A stretch of 64,000 nucleotides of DNA, taken from assembly GCA_965218945.1 (NCBI GenBank), contig OZ244718.1:1-64000 (forward strand), read 5' to 3'. The stretch is from DAOUJW01 sp965218945. GTDB taxonomy: Bacteria > Chloroflexota > Dehalococcoidia > Lucifugimonadales > UBA2985. A program made the translations under genes and the position numbers. The notes under the pieces were generated by a model. It worked only from the letters and a program-made list of their open reading frames with translations. It did no database searches and had not been told where the DNA came from. Positions 49,175 through 58,691 of this stretch are shown here, piece after piece. Position 1 is the stretch's first letter; each line of letters opens with the position of its first letter.

Positions 49175-49290
49175 GCGGACCTGGAGACAGACCAACTGGA
49201 GAATGAGGCGACCGGATACCGAATGCTCGTCGACAGGCTGGCGACGGAGGCCGGCCTGAAGCATCGAGGCCATTAGGATACAGGACCGCT

Positions 49291-49320
49291 CATCCGTGTA
49301 TGCGGCCCTATTGCATTTCA
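49291..49320 (+). repeat. Dispersed motif, copy 5
   Basis: Reads CATCCGTGTATGCGGCCCTA then TTGCATTTCA. It lies at the 3' side of the HTH gene (minus strand), overlapping its final codons, and matches copy 7 at 58316. Confidence 0.55.
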
Positions 49321-49574
49321 GGCGCCTCGTTCGCGGTGAACAGATGACCGAGCCCGTAGCCCTTGGCCAGGTCCTGCAAGGCGAGGAGATAGTGGGCGTT
49401 GGGCAGGACGCCGTGCTTGTGCCAACGCCTGACGGTCTTGGGGTCGGTGCCCAGCCGCCTCGCGATCTCCGCCCACGACAGGCCGGACTCCACCCTGAAC
49501 CGCTCCAGGCGCTCCGGGAAGTCATCGGGGAAGACGTAGGTTATTCTGCTGTGGTGCGTGCGCTGTCGAGGCAT
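49308..49574 (-). CDS. Small HTH protein downstream of giant gene 2
   Basis: An 88-residue protein. The ATG at 49574 is preferred because paralogues share MPRQRTHHSR / MSRQRTYHSR at the start. The core is DDFPERLERFRVESGLSWAE, IARRLGTDPKTVRRWHKHG and ALQDLAKGYGLGHLF, an XRE-like HTH with a helical tail. It lies 160 bp after the stop of giant gene 2, on the same strand, between dispersed motif copies 5 and 6. It is the best-preserved member of the family in this window. Confidence 0.72.
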   Translation of the reverse strand: MPRQRTHHSRITYVFPDDFPERLERFRVESGLSWAEIARRLGTDPKTVRRWHKHGVLPNAHYLLALQDLAKGYGLGHLFTANEAPEMQ

Positions 49575-49645
49575 GGCGCCAATCCCTGTCACAGAAGGCC
49601 ACAATCCACTCCGCTATTGGATGTCCAAGCCGCCTCCCGATCCGG

Positions 49646-49670
49646 ATATGCGGGCTTTTCTTATTGCCCG
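49646..49670 (+). repeat. Dispersed motif, copy 6
   Basis: Reads ATATGCGGGCTTTTCTTATT then GCCCG, with CGGGC and GCCCG able to pair. The following GGAAAGACAAGCGCTATGCACC is close to the sequence after copy 8, so the whole spacer between the HTH and giant genes is duplicated. Confidence 0.6.
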
Positions 49671-49737
49671 GAAAGACAAGCGCTATGCACCGCCCGGTCT
49701 ATCTCCTCGGCCTGGAAACCTCCATCGAGCGACGGGA

Positions 49738-52700
49738 CTACTGCCCCGGACCGCTGACGGTGAACTCCAGCCGGTTGGAGAGCTTCCTGCCGTCCTCCGT
49801 GCAGATGGCTCCCTCTGCATTGCAGTCCGTGGTTACCGGCAGGACCACGGTAACGTCCCCGGTGGGGGTGGGCTTTACCGTGATGCGCCAGGAGATGTTG
49901 CTGGGCTTGTCCGTTCTCTGCGCATTCTCGACCGTGCCTCCCGTCACATTGAAGGCGTCGTCCCGCAGAGTCACGTAGCTGATGCCGAACTCCTCGCTGA
50001 AGGTCAGGTCGAAGGTGAAGGCGCTGCCGTTATGGGTAGCTGGCACGTTCGCGAAGCTGGCGGTGAGGAGTACCAACGGCGGGTCTTCGGCCGGTGGGTC
50101 CTCCTGTGTTCCGGAAGACGATTCGCCGTTCTCGATGGCGCCGGCGCCGGTGGCGTCGTCCAGGGTGGCCTGGCTGGGGTTGGACAGGGTCAGGGTCAGG
50201 GTTTCCTGGCCCTCGTCCTCCGAGTCGGTCAGGACCGTGACCTGGACGGTCTGGGACGTGTCACCTGCATTGAAGGTGAGGGCGCCGCTGGCTGCGGTGT
50301 AATCGGACCCGGCCACTGCGGTCCCGTCGGAGGTGGCGTAGTCCACGGTCACGGTCCTGCTTGAGGCGTGGCTCAGGGTGGCGGTGAAGACCAGGACGGC
50401 TCCCTCGGCCTCCTGCACGGTGGCGTCGCTGACGGATATGGCGGGTGGCCCGGCCACTGTCGCCGATGTGGGATGGGACAGTTTTCTGCTGTCCTCGGTG
50501 CAGATTGCGCCGCTGGCGTCGCAGTCGGTGGTTTCCGGCAGGGTGATGCTGACGGCTCCGTTGCCGGTGGGGTTTACCTCCACGTTCCAGCCCTGGTTAC
50601 TGCCCTGGGTGATCCGGCTGGCGCTGTCTATGGTGGCGCCGCTGACGGTGAACGCGTGGTCTTGGATGCGGGCGTACCCGGCCTTGACGTTCTCGCTGAA
50701 GTTCAGCTGGAAGGTGAAGTTGCTGCCGTCGTGGTCGGCTGGCACGTTCGCGAAGCTGGCGGTGAGGAGTACCACCGGCGTCTCCGCCGGCGGGTCCTCC
50801 TGTATTCCGGAAGACGATTCGCCGTTCTCAATGGCGCCGGTGCCGGTGGCGTCGTCCAGCGTGGCCTGGCTGGGGTTGGACAGGGTGAGGGTCAGGGTTT
50901 CCTGGCTCTCGTCCTCCGAGTCGGTCAGGACCGTGACCTGGACGGTCTGGGACGTGTCACCTGCATTGAAGGTGAGGGCGCCGCTGGCTGCGGTGTAATC
51001 GGACCCGGCCACTGCGGTCCCATCGGATGTGGCGTAGCTCACGGTCACGGTCCTGCTTGAGGCGTGGCTCAGGGTGGCGGTGAAGACCAGGACGGCTCCC
51101 TCGGCCTCCTGCACGGTGGCGTCGCTGACGGATATGGCGGGTGGCCCGGCCACTGTCGCCGATGTGGAACGGGACAGTTTTCTGCTGTCATCCGTGCAGA
51201 TGGCGCCGGCGTCGGAGCAGTTGGTGGTCTCGGGCAGGGTGATGCTGACGGCTCCGTTGCCGGTGGGGTTTACCTCCACGTTCCAGCCCTGGTTGCTGCC
51301 CTGGGTGATCCGGCTGGCGTTGTCGATGGTGGCGCCGGTGACGGTGAGGGCGTGGTTCCGGATCCGGGCGTAGCCGGCGTCCACGTTCTCGCTGAAGGTC
51401 AGCTGGAAGGTGAAGTTCTCGCCGTTGTGGTCGGCGGGCATGTTTGCGAAGCTCGCGGTGAGGGCGTCGACCGGCACGGACCTGGCCAGCACGGCCGTTG
51501 TGGCCCCGCTTATCAGGGATTCCGCGTTGCCGGCGTCGTCTTGGAAGGTCACCCTTACCTTGATGGTCTTGCCCTCGTCGGCGGGGACCAGCTCGTAGGT
51601 GGAGCTGGTCTGCCCCGCGATGTCGGCGTCGTCCCGCAGCCACTGGTACTGGTAGGAGACGTTGGCCAGGCCGTCCTCGTCCGATATGGCCGAGGTGTCG
51701 GCCGTCAGCGTCTGTTCCACCTGGGGCGTCCCGCTGATGGTGGGCTCTCCGGTAGCGGCCGTGTTCGGCTTGGCTGCCACTGCCAGCGTCTCCGCGCTGG
51801 TCAGGGACTCCTGGTTATCTGCGTCGTCGGTGAAGTTGACCTTCACCTGGATAGTCTGCCCCTGCTCGCTGGTGGTGAGCAGGTAGCTGGAGCCGGTGGC
51901 TTCGCTGATGTTCAAGCCTCCGGCAATCCACTGGTATCTGTAGGCCACGTTGGTCAACCCGTCCGCGTCATCAATGGCCGAGGTGTCCGCCGTCAGCGTC
52001 TCCCCTACCTGCGGGGTGCCGCTGATGTTCGGCAGGCCGGTGGCCAGGGTGTTGGGCTTGGCTTCCACCTCGCCGGTGGCGGCGCTGGTCAGGGACTCGG
52101 CGTTGCCAGCGTCGTCGGTGAAGGAGACCTCGACCTCGAAAGTCAGGCCCTCGTCGGCTGGGGCCAGTGTGTAGGTGGAACCCGTCTGGTCCGGTATCTC
52201 AACCGTAAGGATGTAGGCGACTCCGGTGTCGGCGTCGATGACCGACTGGCTGCCGACCCACTGGTACCTGTAGGACACGTTGGTCAACCCGTCGGCGTCA
52301 TCAATGGCCGAGGTGTCCGCCGTCAGCGTCTCGCCGACCTGCGGCGTGCCGCTGATTGTGGGAAGGCCCGTGGGGTCGGAGTTCGGCGGTGCCGCCGCGA
52401 CCACTTCTGTGGCCGCGCTGGTCAGGGTCTCGGTATGCCCGCGGTCGTCCGTGTAGAAGACCTTGACCTTTATGGCCAACCCCACGGCAAGTGGGCCCAG
52501 TGTGTAGGTCGGGCTATTCTCTCCGTGGAATTCCAGCGTGGCGAGGTCAGTTGCGGCGAGCCACTGGTATCTGAAGACGGCGGTTTCCATACCGTCGGCG
52601 TCGGCAATCTCCGATGTGTCCACCATCAGCGTCCGGCGCACCTGGGGCGTCCCGTTGATGGTGGGCGCCCCTGTCGGCGGGCTGTTTGGCCGGGGCGCAA

Positions 52701-55700
52701 CCGCCACCGTCGCCGCGCTGGTTCGGCTTTCCGCGTTGTTCGCGTCGTCGGTGAAGGAGACCTTGACCTTTATGGTCTTGCCTTCGTCTGCGGAGACCAG
52801 GGTGTAGGAGGTGTCCGTCGCATCCGGTATCTCGGCGCCGTTCCGGAGCCACTGGTACAGGTAGGTGTAGGACGCGTTGGTCAAGCCCTCGGCGTCGGCA
52901 ACCGCCGAGATGTCCAGCGTGAGCGTCTGCCCCACCTCGGGGGTGCCGCTGATGGTGGGGCTGCCGGTGGCCGGCGTGTTCGGCGTGGCCGTCGTCAGGT
53001 TGTAGTTGTCGCGGAGTTTCAGCCACGCCGCGGCGGTGGCCCGGTAGTTATCGCCTGTGGCCGTGTGCCGCAGCATCACCCACCGGTCGATGTAGTTCGA
53101 GTCCTCCGTGGAGCTGATCGTCACGGTCTGGGGCGTGTTCCAGTTATCTGCGGTGAAGGTGAGGCTGGTGGGACTCACTGTCGCTCGACCCGCCGGGTGA
53201 TCGTCAACGGAGACGGTGACGTCGTTGGAGGGCTGGGACGTCAGTACGACGGTGTAGGTACCGATGTCGCCTTCTTTGATGATGAGGTCAGTCCGGCTCA
53301 GCGCCATGCCCCCTCCGGGCTGGGTCACGTCGGCAACCGTGGAGTGGTTTGTGGCCGGCTGCTTGGTGAAGGCGGGCAAGTTGTTCCCGTGGAGGTCGCT
53401 GAAGATGCGTTCACTGTTCGTGAACAGGTTGTCGTAGGATACGGTCACCGTCTGGCCCTGGGTGATGGGCTCCGCCATGGTCAGGGTGACGGTGTCTCCG
53501 GAGACCGCGGCGTCGCTGCGGACGGGTAGTTCGCCGTCAACCCAGACGTCGAGGGCCAGGCTCTGGAGCAGGCTGGTCTGCAGTCCGAAGGCTCTCAGGA
53601 TCGACGGAGACTTGATGTCCTCCGTCAGGGTGACCATAACCTGGGCGCCGTCGGCGGACACCTGGGCGCTGGCGAACTCGGGGCCAACCGCGTCCACCCG
53701 GTGGCCGGTATCGGCGAGGCCATTGTGGTCCAGCACGGCGTCCCGACCCTCGGAGTTCCGTATCCAGCTGTCCCGTTTCCAGTTCTTGGTCTCGGTGCCC
53801 CTTTTATCCAACCTCAGGCTGTTGGGCGAGAGCAGCAGCGCGAAGGTTTCCTCGTCGCCCGGAACCACCGTGTATTCGAGTATGACCCTGCTGCCTTCGG
53901 TCCTCGCGTAGTATGCCGTCCTGGTCTCGCCGCCCATCTCCAGGTCCACCTTGGCGGCGTGCCGCTTTGACCCGACGTAACTAACCGTCACGTCCTCGCT
54001 GAAGGCGACGGTCACCTGGATGGTGTCGCCGGGGCCGTAGACCTGGTCACTGCCCGGGTTGGAAGTGAAGTCCACGGACGTAACGGTGGTCGGAACGACT
54101 GACCCGGCGCAATTAGGGCAATCACCCGTATCCCCGCCGGCCCTCGCCGTGGCCGGCTGTGGGGCGGTCAGCATGTCGGCGAAGAGGTCGGAGTGGTTCG
54201 CCAGGTCCAGGTGTCTTCGTTGGAATTCCTTGTACGTGCGCACCCATGTGAAGGAGATGTCGCGGCCTGAACTGGACCGCTGGATGCCGCCTTCTGTAGC
54301 GGCCGCTCTGAGCGGGAGCGTGTAGGTGACTGCGCCCTTGCCTACGCCGCCCTCGTGGTAAATCCACCTGAGGAACAGCGTGTGGAAGTCGTCGAACTGG
54401 CCTTCCCAGTACCCCGTCCAGGCGACAGATTCGTTTGGCGCCGTGAATGTGGCGGTAATCCAGACCGGGTCCGTGTCGCCGGTTTTATCGGTGATTACAT
54501 TCAGACGCAGCAACTCCCACGAGACTCCTGGGCCGAACTTGCCGTCTCCTCTTGCGCTCGAAATACCAGCAGCATCCGGTTGTCTTGGGTACGTAGAGTG
54601 GGTTTTTCCGTAGACGATGTTGCCTTCACCATCTACCGTTGTGCTTCTTCTTGCGCTGAGGGGTACCTGGCCGTACCGGTTCTGCACCTCATAGGTGGTG
54701 CGGATGGAGACCAACACCTGCTGTCCATCGGTCCAGTTCGGGACGTAGCTAAATCCCCATTTGTGCGGAGTAGCATTGTGAACAGGCGCGTTCGGGAAGG
54801 GCAGCTCCTTCCCGCCGCGGAGCACTAGCGTCCATCCGGCAACCTCGTCGGCGGTCGGATAGGAGTCTGAATAAAATTCTAAGAAAAATCCGGTTTGGCC
54901 GATAGCATACAATCCCTTGATCTCATACCCGCTCCAGGGGTACCGGAACTCGTCGTCGATTACTCTCCGGTCGGTCCGCCCGTCCACGATCAGGTTGTTG
55001 GTCAATTTGCCGTACAATTCACTGAAGAACCCAATGGTCCCAGCATTATTTGGATTTACTTCCGCCGTCATCAACGCGTTCCAGATGGTCCTGTAGCCGT
55101 AAGCGTTCGGCGTGGGCCCTATGATCCTTACTGCGACGGAGTCGTTTTCTGCCCAGGTTAGGCCGTGGTTGTCCCAAAGGAACCTTTTGCTAATGCGGTT
55201 GGCCTCGTTCAGGAGGAATTTTTGACCATCGAGTTCCAGTGCGAATTCTGCGGGGAACGTGGTTGGAAACGAGGGGTCTATGACGAGGATGAGGTTGTCG
55301 ACTACGACTGTGGTCCCGGTAATCTGTCGCGTGATGTGGAGTAAGTCTACGGAGTAATTTGTCTCGCGGTAGGTGAACTCGGTCGTGCCAAGACTTCCTG
55401 TTCCGGGGGGCCTGTATCCGCTGAGTTGAAAGGGTATTGTCAAGACGACTTGTGTGGACTCCCCGACAGTCATCGTTGTTGACAAATAGATGGTTGGCTC
55501 TTCGACGTCGTCGTACGTGGGGCAGCTTGCGGCCGGCGGGACGGAGCACCTGAGGATGGCGTCGCCGCCGAAATGGCCCGGGCCGCCGCCGGTCACGCCC
55601 GGTATGAAGGGAGGCGGCGGCGGCGGCGGGGGAGGCGGGCTGATGTACACCGCGGTCTCCCTGTTGATCTCGCCGTACGCCGCGATTTCCAATGCATTGC

Positions 55701-57687
55701 TGCCTGAATTCGCTGACAGGTTGTCCAGGTCGGCGCCCCGATAGAACACGTTCGCGATGCTGAAGGCGGTCAGCGCGGGCACATCCTCGCTATCGCTCGA
55801 GGTCTTCCGCAGCCTGTGCGTGGTGCCGCCGAGGTGGCTCCAGACCAGCACGTAGGAAGTGCTCCCCCTCAGGTGCGTTCCCGGCGGCGCCTCGAAGAAG
55901 CTGTGGCCCGCCGCGTATTCGGTGGGACTGATGAGGTCGACCAGCTTCGCGCCCGGCTGCCCGCTCGAATTGGCGTGCACGGCCACCGACACTGAGGTCG
56001 GCCCATCGGGATAGTTGCTGCCGGAGCCTTCGATGTTGACGCCGATCCCCTGCAGGCGGTATCCGAGTGGGGCGAGACCGGTCGTGAATCCCTGCGACAC
56101 CACCTTGTTGGTGGCGTTGGTGGAGACGTAGCCGTTGTTGGCCTGGCCCAGGTTCTGCACCATCGCGTCCAGCGGCTCGCCGAGGAGGGCCATGTGCGGG
56201 TTGTTCAAAGCTACATCCCCTTTTGCGCCGGTGAAGCTCACGCCCGCCGCCGACGGATCGTCAACGCCATCGGAAGGGGCGCCTGAAACGCGGGATAAGA
56301 CGGCATCTCGTCTCCGTTTGTTTTCGTCGCCAGTATCTTCGCCAACAGGCTGGTCGAAGACGTATTCTTTGCATGTCAATACACCCATTTCCAAGGTGCA
56401 CCCTCCTGCCACGGTTGCGCCTTGCGGAGCCGTCCATACCGGCAGGCCGGGTGCGTCACGTGTATTGGTCAGGCTGAACTGCACGGCGCCTGTCCGGGAA
56501 CCCGAGCGCAGGTCGAACGGGTTAGTAAATCCGCTGCCTCCTGATGTTGAGTCGTCCATGTTCCAGGAAACACCGCGGATGAGGTAGCGGTCCGCTGCTC
56601 CGAGTTCAAATCCGAAACCAATCTTGTCGCCGACCGAGATGATCTCTTGTGCAAGACCGATGTCGTCAGTAGTCTCCTCAGTGCCCATGTCGTCGATTTT
56701 GGGTTGCGCGTAGTTCGAAGCCACGATGCCCCTGGCCCGCTGCGAGCCCTCGACGGCCAGGCGCAGCACGCTGACGCGCGAGCCGGAAATATTCCATGAT
56801 CCAGTGGTGCTCAACGCCCGGACGGCCGCTTTGTCGTAGATGACGGCCCCCGTCTCCCCGCCCGTATCCTCGTCGTCCGAGGTCGTCTCCTTGATCGACA
56901 GCGTGGTGCCGAAACCCGACAGCACGATGAAGTAGTTGACGCCCTGGTACGCGAACGCGCCTGCGGGAGCCGTGAACTTGTTCAGGCCGACGGCGAAGGA
57001 GGACGGGTCGGCAAAGTCGAAAAGCTTGGTCGCGGCATTGGGTTGAAGGCCCCCTTCAACGCCGCCGCTCCACAGGGAGACGGTCAGACTGGACGGGACC
57101 GCGGCCAGCTCGATCGAGACGCTGGAGATTTCGTACCCCTGGCCGTGATTCCCCAGCCTGAAGCCCTGGGCGTAGCGCTTGGTGATGTCCGCATCGGCCG
57201 ACGCCGACTGGCCCGTGTTGCTGACCAGCTTTGATGGTGTTGCTGACGTGCGGGTCAGTTCGGCGATCGGGCCGAATGGCAGGCTGGTCGCGGTCTCCGT
57301 GAAGCTGGCTCCGTCCGTGAACGAGACTTTCACCTTGATCAGCTTGCCGACGTCGGCTTCGACAGGCTGGTAACTGGCCGAGTTGGCGCCCACGTTGGTC
57401 TGGGAGTTGCCGTCGACCCGGATCCACTGGTAGGTCCAGTGGAAGGTGAAGTAACTAGTACCAAAGTGGGTAATAGGGAGCCCGTTCCCGTCGGCGATGT
57501 CCTCAGTGTCGGCGAACAGGATGCCGGCGCCCTCCGCGGAAGCCAGGATTACCGGCCGTCCGGTGGCGTTCGGGTTCGGCGGAATCTGGGCGTGCACGAC
57601 CCAGGGGACGTTCATCAGTACGGCGCAGAGGACAGCCAGTCCGATGAGCAGCAGTGGGAGCGGCGCAAGACGCCGGGAGGTGGTCAT
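49738..57687 (-). CDS. Giant secreted modular repeat protein 2 (2,649 residues)
   Basis: ATG at 57687 follows GGAGGT and opens a signal peptide (residues 1 to about 33, ending VVHAQ). Modules in order: an Ig-like domain, an anchor-like domain homologous to the start of giant 1, a second such domain, a Pro-rich linker (about 685-700) coded by a G/C-rich tract, a long unique beta-rich part, SwmB-like and other Ca-type beta domains, five to six Ig-like repeats (about 1566-2070, SGTPQVGETLTADTS), then two near-identical units of about 230 residues that pair the ASFANVPADH domain with a Calx-beta domain, and the closing domain ending RKLSNRLEFTVSGPGQ. No sortase or membrane anchor is visible. It is likely a surface or matrix adhesin; the closing domain, shared with giant 3, may serve export or attachment. 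Confidence 0.86.
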   Translation of the reverse strand: MTTSRRLAPLPLLLIGLAVLCAVLMNVPWVVHAQIPPNPNATGRPVILASAEGAGILFADTEDIADGNGLPITHFGTSYFTFHWTYQWIRVDGNSQTNVGANSASYQPVEADVGKLIKVKVSFTDGASFTETATSLPFGPIAELTRTSATPSKLVSNTGQSASADADITKRYAQGFRLGNHGQGYEISSVSIELAAVPSSLTVSLWSGGVEGGLQPNAATKLFDFADPSSFAVGLNKFTAPAGAFAYQGVNYFIVLSGFGTTLSIKETTSDDEDTGGETGAVIYDKAAVRALSTTGSWNISGSRVSVLRLAVEGSQRARGIVASNYAQPKIDDMGTEETTDDIGLAQEIISVGDKIGFGFELGAADRYLIRGVSWNMDDSTSGGSGFTNPFDLRSGSRTGAVQFSLTNTRDAPGLPVWTAPQGATVAGGCTLEMGVLTCKEYVFDQPVGEDTGDENKRRRDAVLSRVSGAPSDGVDDPSAAGVSFTGAKGDVALNNPHMALLGEPLDAMVQNLGQANNGYVSTNATNKVVSQGFTTGLAPLGYRLQGIGVNIEGSGSNYPDGPTSVSVAVHANSSGQPGAKLVDLISPTEYAAGHSFFEAPPGTHLRGSTSYVLVWSHLGGTTHRLRKTSSDSEDVPALTAFSIANVFYRGADLDNLSANSGSNALEIAAYGEINRETAVYISPPPPPPPPPPFIPGVTGGGPGHFGGDAILRCSVPPAASCPTYDDVEEPTIYLSTTMTVGESTQVVLTIPFQLSGYRPPGTGSLGTTEFTYRETNYSVDLLHITRQITGTTVVVDNLILVIDPSFPTTFPAEFALELDGQKFLLNEANRISKRFLWDNHGLTWAENDSVAVRIIGPTPNAYGYRTIWNALMTAEVNPNNAGTIGFFSELYGKLTNNLIVDGRTDRRVIDDEFRYPWSGYEIKGLYAIGQTGFFLEFYSDSYPTADEVAGWTLVLRGGKELPFPNAPVHNATPHKWGFSYVPNWTDGQQVLVSIRTTYEVQNRYGQVPLSARRSTTVDGEGNIVYGKTHSTYPRQPDAAGISSARGDGKFGPGVSWELLRLNVITDKTGDTDPVWITATFTAPNESVAWTGYWEGQFDDFHTLFLRWIYHEGGVGKGAVTYTLPLRAAATEGGIQRSSSGRDISFTWVRTYKEFQRRHLDLANHSDLFADMLTAPQPATARAGGDTGDCPNCAGSVVPTTVTSVDFTSNPGSDQVYGPGDTIQVTVAFSEDVTVSYVGSKRHAAKVDLEMGGETRTAYYARTEGSRVILEYTVVPGDEETFALLLSPNSLRLDKRGTETKNWKRDSWIRNSEGRDAVLDHNGLADTGHRVDAVGPEFASAQVSADGAQVMVTLTEDIKSPSILRAFGLQTSLLQSLALDVWVDGELPVRSDAAVSGDTVTLTMAEPITQGQTVTVSYDNLFTNSERIFSDLHGNNLPAFTKQPATNHSTVADVTQPGGGMALSRTDLIIKEGDIGTYTVVLTSQPSNDVTVSVDDHPAGRATVSPTSLTFTADNWNTPQTVTISSTEDSNYIDRWVMLRHTATGDNYRATAAAWLKLRDNYNLTTATPNTPATGSPTISGTPEVGQTLTLDISAVADAEGLTNASYTYLYQWLRNGAEIPDATDTSYTLVSADEGKTIKVKVSFTDDANNAESRTSAATVAVAPRPNSPPTGAPTINGTPQVRRTLMVDTSEIADADGMETAVFRYQWLAATDLATLEFHGENSPTYTLGPLAVGLAIKVKVFYTDDRGHTETLTSAATEVVAAAPPNSDPTGLPTISGTPQVGETLTADTSAIDDADGLTNVSYRYQWVGSQSVIDADTGVAYILTVEIPDQTGSTYTLAPADEGLTFEVEVSFTDDAGNAESLTSAATGEVEAKPNTLATGLPNISGTPQVGETLTADTSAIDDADGLTNVAYRYQWIAGGLNISEATGSSYLLTTSEQGQTIQVKVNFTDDADNQESLTSAETLAVAAKPNTAATGEPTISGTPQVEQTLTADTSAISDEDGLANVSYQYQWLRDDADIAGQTSSTYELVPADEGKTIKVRVTFQDDAGNAESLISGATTAVLARSVPVDALTASFANMPADHNGENFTFQLTFSENVDAGYARIRNHALTVTGATIDNASRITQGSNQGWNVEVNPTGNGAVSITLPETTNCSDAGAICTDDSRKLSRSTSATVAGPPAISVSDATVQEAEGAVLVFTATLSHASSRTVTVSYATSDGTAVAGSDYTAASGALTFNAGDTSQTVQVTVLTDSEDESQETLTLTLSNPSQATLDDATGTGAIENGESSSGIQEDPPAETPVVLLTASFANVPADHDGSNFTFQLNFSENVKAGYARIQDHAFTVSGATIDSASRITQGSNQGWNVEVNPTGNGAVSITLPETTDCDASGAICTEDSRKLSHPTSATVAGPPAISVSDATVQEAEGAVLVFTATLSHASSRTVTVDYATSDGTAVAGSDYTAASGALTFNAGDTSQTVQVTVLTDSEDEGQETLTLTLSNPSQATLDDATGAGAIENGESSSGTQEDPPAEDPPLVLLTASFANVPATHNGSAFTFDLTFSEEFGISYVTLRDDAFNVTGGTVENAQRTDKPSNISWRITVKPTPTGDVTVVLPVTTDCNAEGAICTEDGRKLSNRLEFTVSGPGQ
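50090..51470 (-). repeat. Tandem 690-bp duplication inside giant gene 2
   Basis: Units at about 50780-51470 and 50090-50775 are nearly identical in DNA for most of their length. Each encodes an ASFAN domain plus a Calx-beta domain (SVSDATVQEAEGAVLVFTAT). The final ASFAN domain (49738-50085) is a more diverged third copy. Confidence 0.75.
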
Positions 57688-57720
57688 GACTTACCTCCGT
57701 CTAGCCGAGGCCAAAAATCC

Positions 57721-57753
57721 GGGGGGGGGGGGGGATGAACGTCTGTGCTAGGT
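57721..57753 (-). promoter_or_regulatory. Conserved box plus 14-C homopolymer upstream of giant gene 2
   Basis: On the minus strand CTAGCACAGACGTTCA is followed by T and a run of 14 C (57721-57734), then GGATTTTT. The same 16-bp box and layout precede giant gene 1, with 22 C. Here the tract lies only about 33 bp before the ATG, in the 5' leader or promoter-proximal position. A change in tract length would alter spacing near the ribosome-binding site or promoter. Confidence 0.65.
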
Positions 57754-57953
57754 CGCCGCGCACGACAGCCCCCGGCGCGACCGGCAGCGTCACTCCGTCC
57801 GCCGTCTCATCTGAATGGACCGATCGGTCGAGCCCCATATAAAAGCCTCCCGAGAACAGGGTTAGTCAAGCTAAAATATCACCTCGCTATGAACGTTCAA
57901 TGGAAAATATGCCCTTTTTCGATGGCAGTCTGGTGAAGTTTTCCAGGAAGAGG

Positions 57954-57959
57954 TATAAT
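57954..57959 (+). promoter_or_regulatory. Candidate -10 hexamer for the small CxxC gene
   Basis: A perfect TATAAT lies about 100 bp before the small CxxC gene. The -35 region (TGGTGA) is weak. The rest of 57755-58040 is relatively AT-rich and has no gene I can support. Confidence 0.35.
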
Positions 57960-58100
57960 CGGGCCTGATTGCGACCCATTCGCAAGTATTTGGCTCAGCA
58001 GCCCGTTTCGCCGTGCCGAGACGCTTGAGCGCCAGGTTAGATTGCAAAAGAGGAGAAGTCCCTCTGCGGAGCCGACACCTCAGCCGACTACCGGAGGGGA

Positions 58101-58301
58101 GTGAACTGCTGCCTGGAGGACCGGTTGGATGGCAACTGGATTGGGACAGTCTGCGAGGGGTGCAAGTCCGTGGCGGCGGCGTTCGCCGTGAACCGCAGCC
58201 GTGACCTTGAGGCCGGGGGTCTGCTGGACGAGGCGCAGGAGTATCGGCAGCTTGCCGACACCCTCGTGAGGGAGACCGGTCTGGGACGGTTCTCAGGCTA
58301 G
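58101..58301 (+). CDS. Small CxxC protein, paralogue of 48833 gene, start uncertain
   Basis: The frame encodes TVCEGCKSVAAAFAVNRSRD, then LEAGGLLDEAQEYRQLADTL and VRETGL, homologous to the gene at 48833 including the part after its amber stop. GTG 58101 is a possible start, but the GGAGG before it is only 3 bp away. The homologous ribosome-binding site AGAGGAGAA lies at 58050-58058, where no ATG follows. The gene may have lost its start codon. Confidence 0.5.
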   Translation: MNCCLEDRLDGNWIGTVCEGCKSVAAAFAVNRSRDLEAGGLLDEAQEYRQLADTLVRETGLGRFSG

Positions 58302-58315
58302 GAGACCGGCCCGTT

Positions 58316-58346
58316 CATCCATATGTGCGCCCCTCTTGCATTTCAG
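58316..58346 (+). repeat. Dispersed motif, copy 7
   Basis: Reads CATCCATATGTGCGCCCCTC then TTGCATTTCAG, close to copy 5. It lies beyond the 3' end of the HTH pseudogene of the third cassette. Confidence 0.55.
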
Positions 58347-58383
58347 CCGCTGTGGTCGCGGGCCGCTTCCCCGCCAAGCCGCC

Positions 58384-58628
58384 TCAGCCGGTGAACAGGT
58401 GACCGAGGCCCAGGTCGTCTGCCAGGTCCTGGAGCGCTTTCAAATGCCGATAGTTGGGCCGCACTCGTCGCTGCCACCACGCCTTACGGTGACGGGATCG
58501 ACGCCGAGACGACGGGCGATCTCCACCCATGCCAGGCCGGACGCGTGCTTGAACCACATCAGTCGCTGCGGGAAGTCGTCGGGGACGTCGTATGTTCTTC
58601 GGCTGTGGTATGTGCGCTGTCGAGACAT
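58384..58628 (-). pseudogene. Frameshifted small HTH gene downstream of giant gene 3
   Basis: From ATG 58628 the frame reads MSRQRTYHSRRTYDVPDDFP and on to ARRLGVDPVTVRR, then loses homology. In another frame the family tail resumes as WWQRRVRPNYRHLKALQDLA and DDLGLGHLFTG up to 58384. Comparison with the gene at 49308 places a one-base deletion near 58481-58484. The third cassette therefore has a broken regulator in this assembly. Confidence 0.7.
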
Positions 58629-58637
58629 TGCGCGAAT

Positions 58638-58660
58638 CCTTGCGGGGTTTTCTTGTTGCC
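58638..58660 (+). repeat. Dispersed motif, copy 8
   Basis: Reads CCTTGCGGGGTTTTCTTGTT then GCC, followed by TGGAAGGCCAAGCGCTGTCC, parallel to copy 6 and its flank. It lies between the HTH pseudogene and the end of giant gene 3. Confidence 0.55.
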
Positions 58661-58691
58661 TGGAAGGCCAAGCGCTGTCCACCCACCAGGC

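Noticed and set aside
50368..53529. Plus-strand open frames inside giant gene 2, including one of 821 codons
   Set aside because: They are antisense to well-defined Ig-like and Calx-beta modules and repeat only because the true gene repeats.
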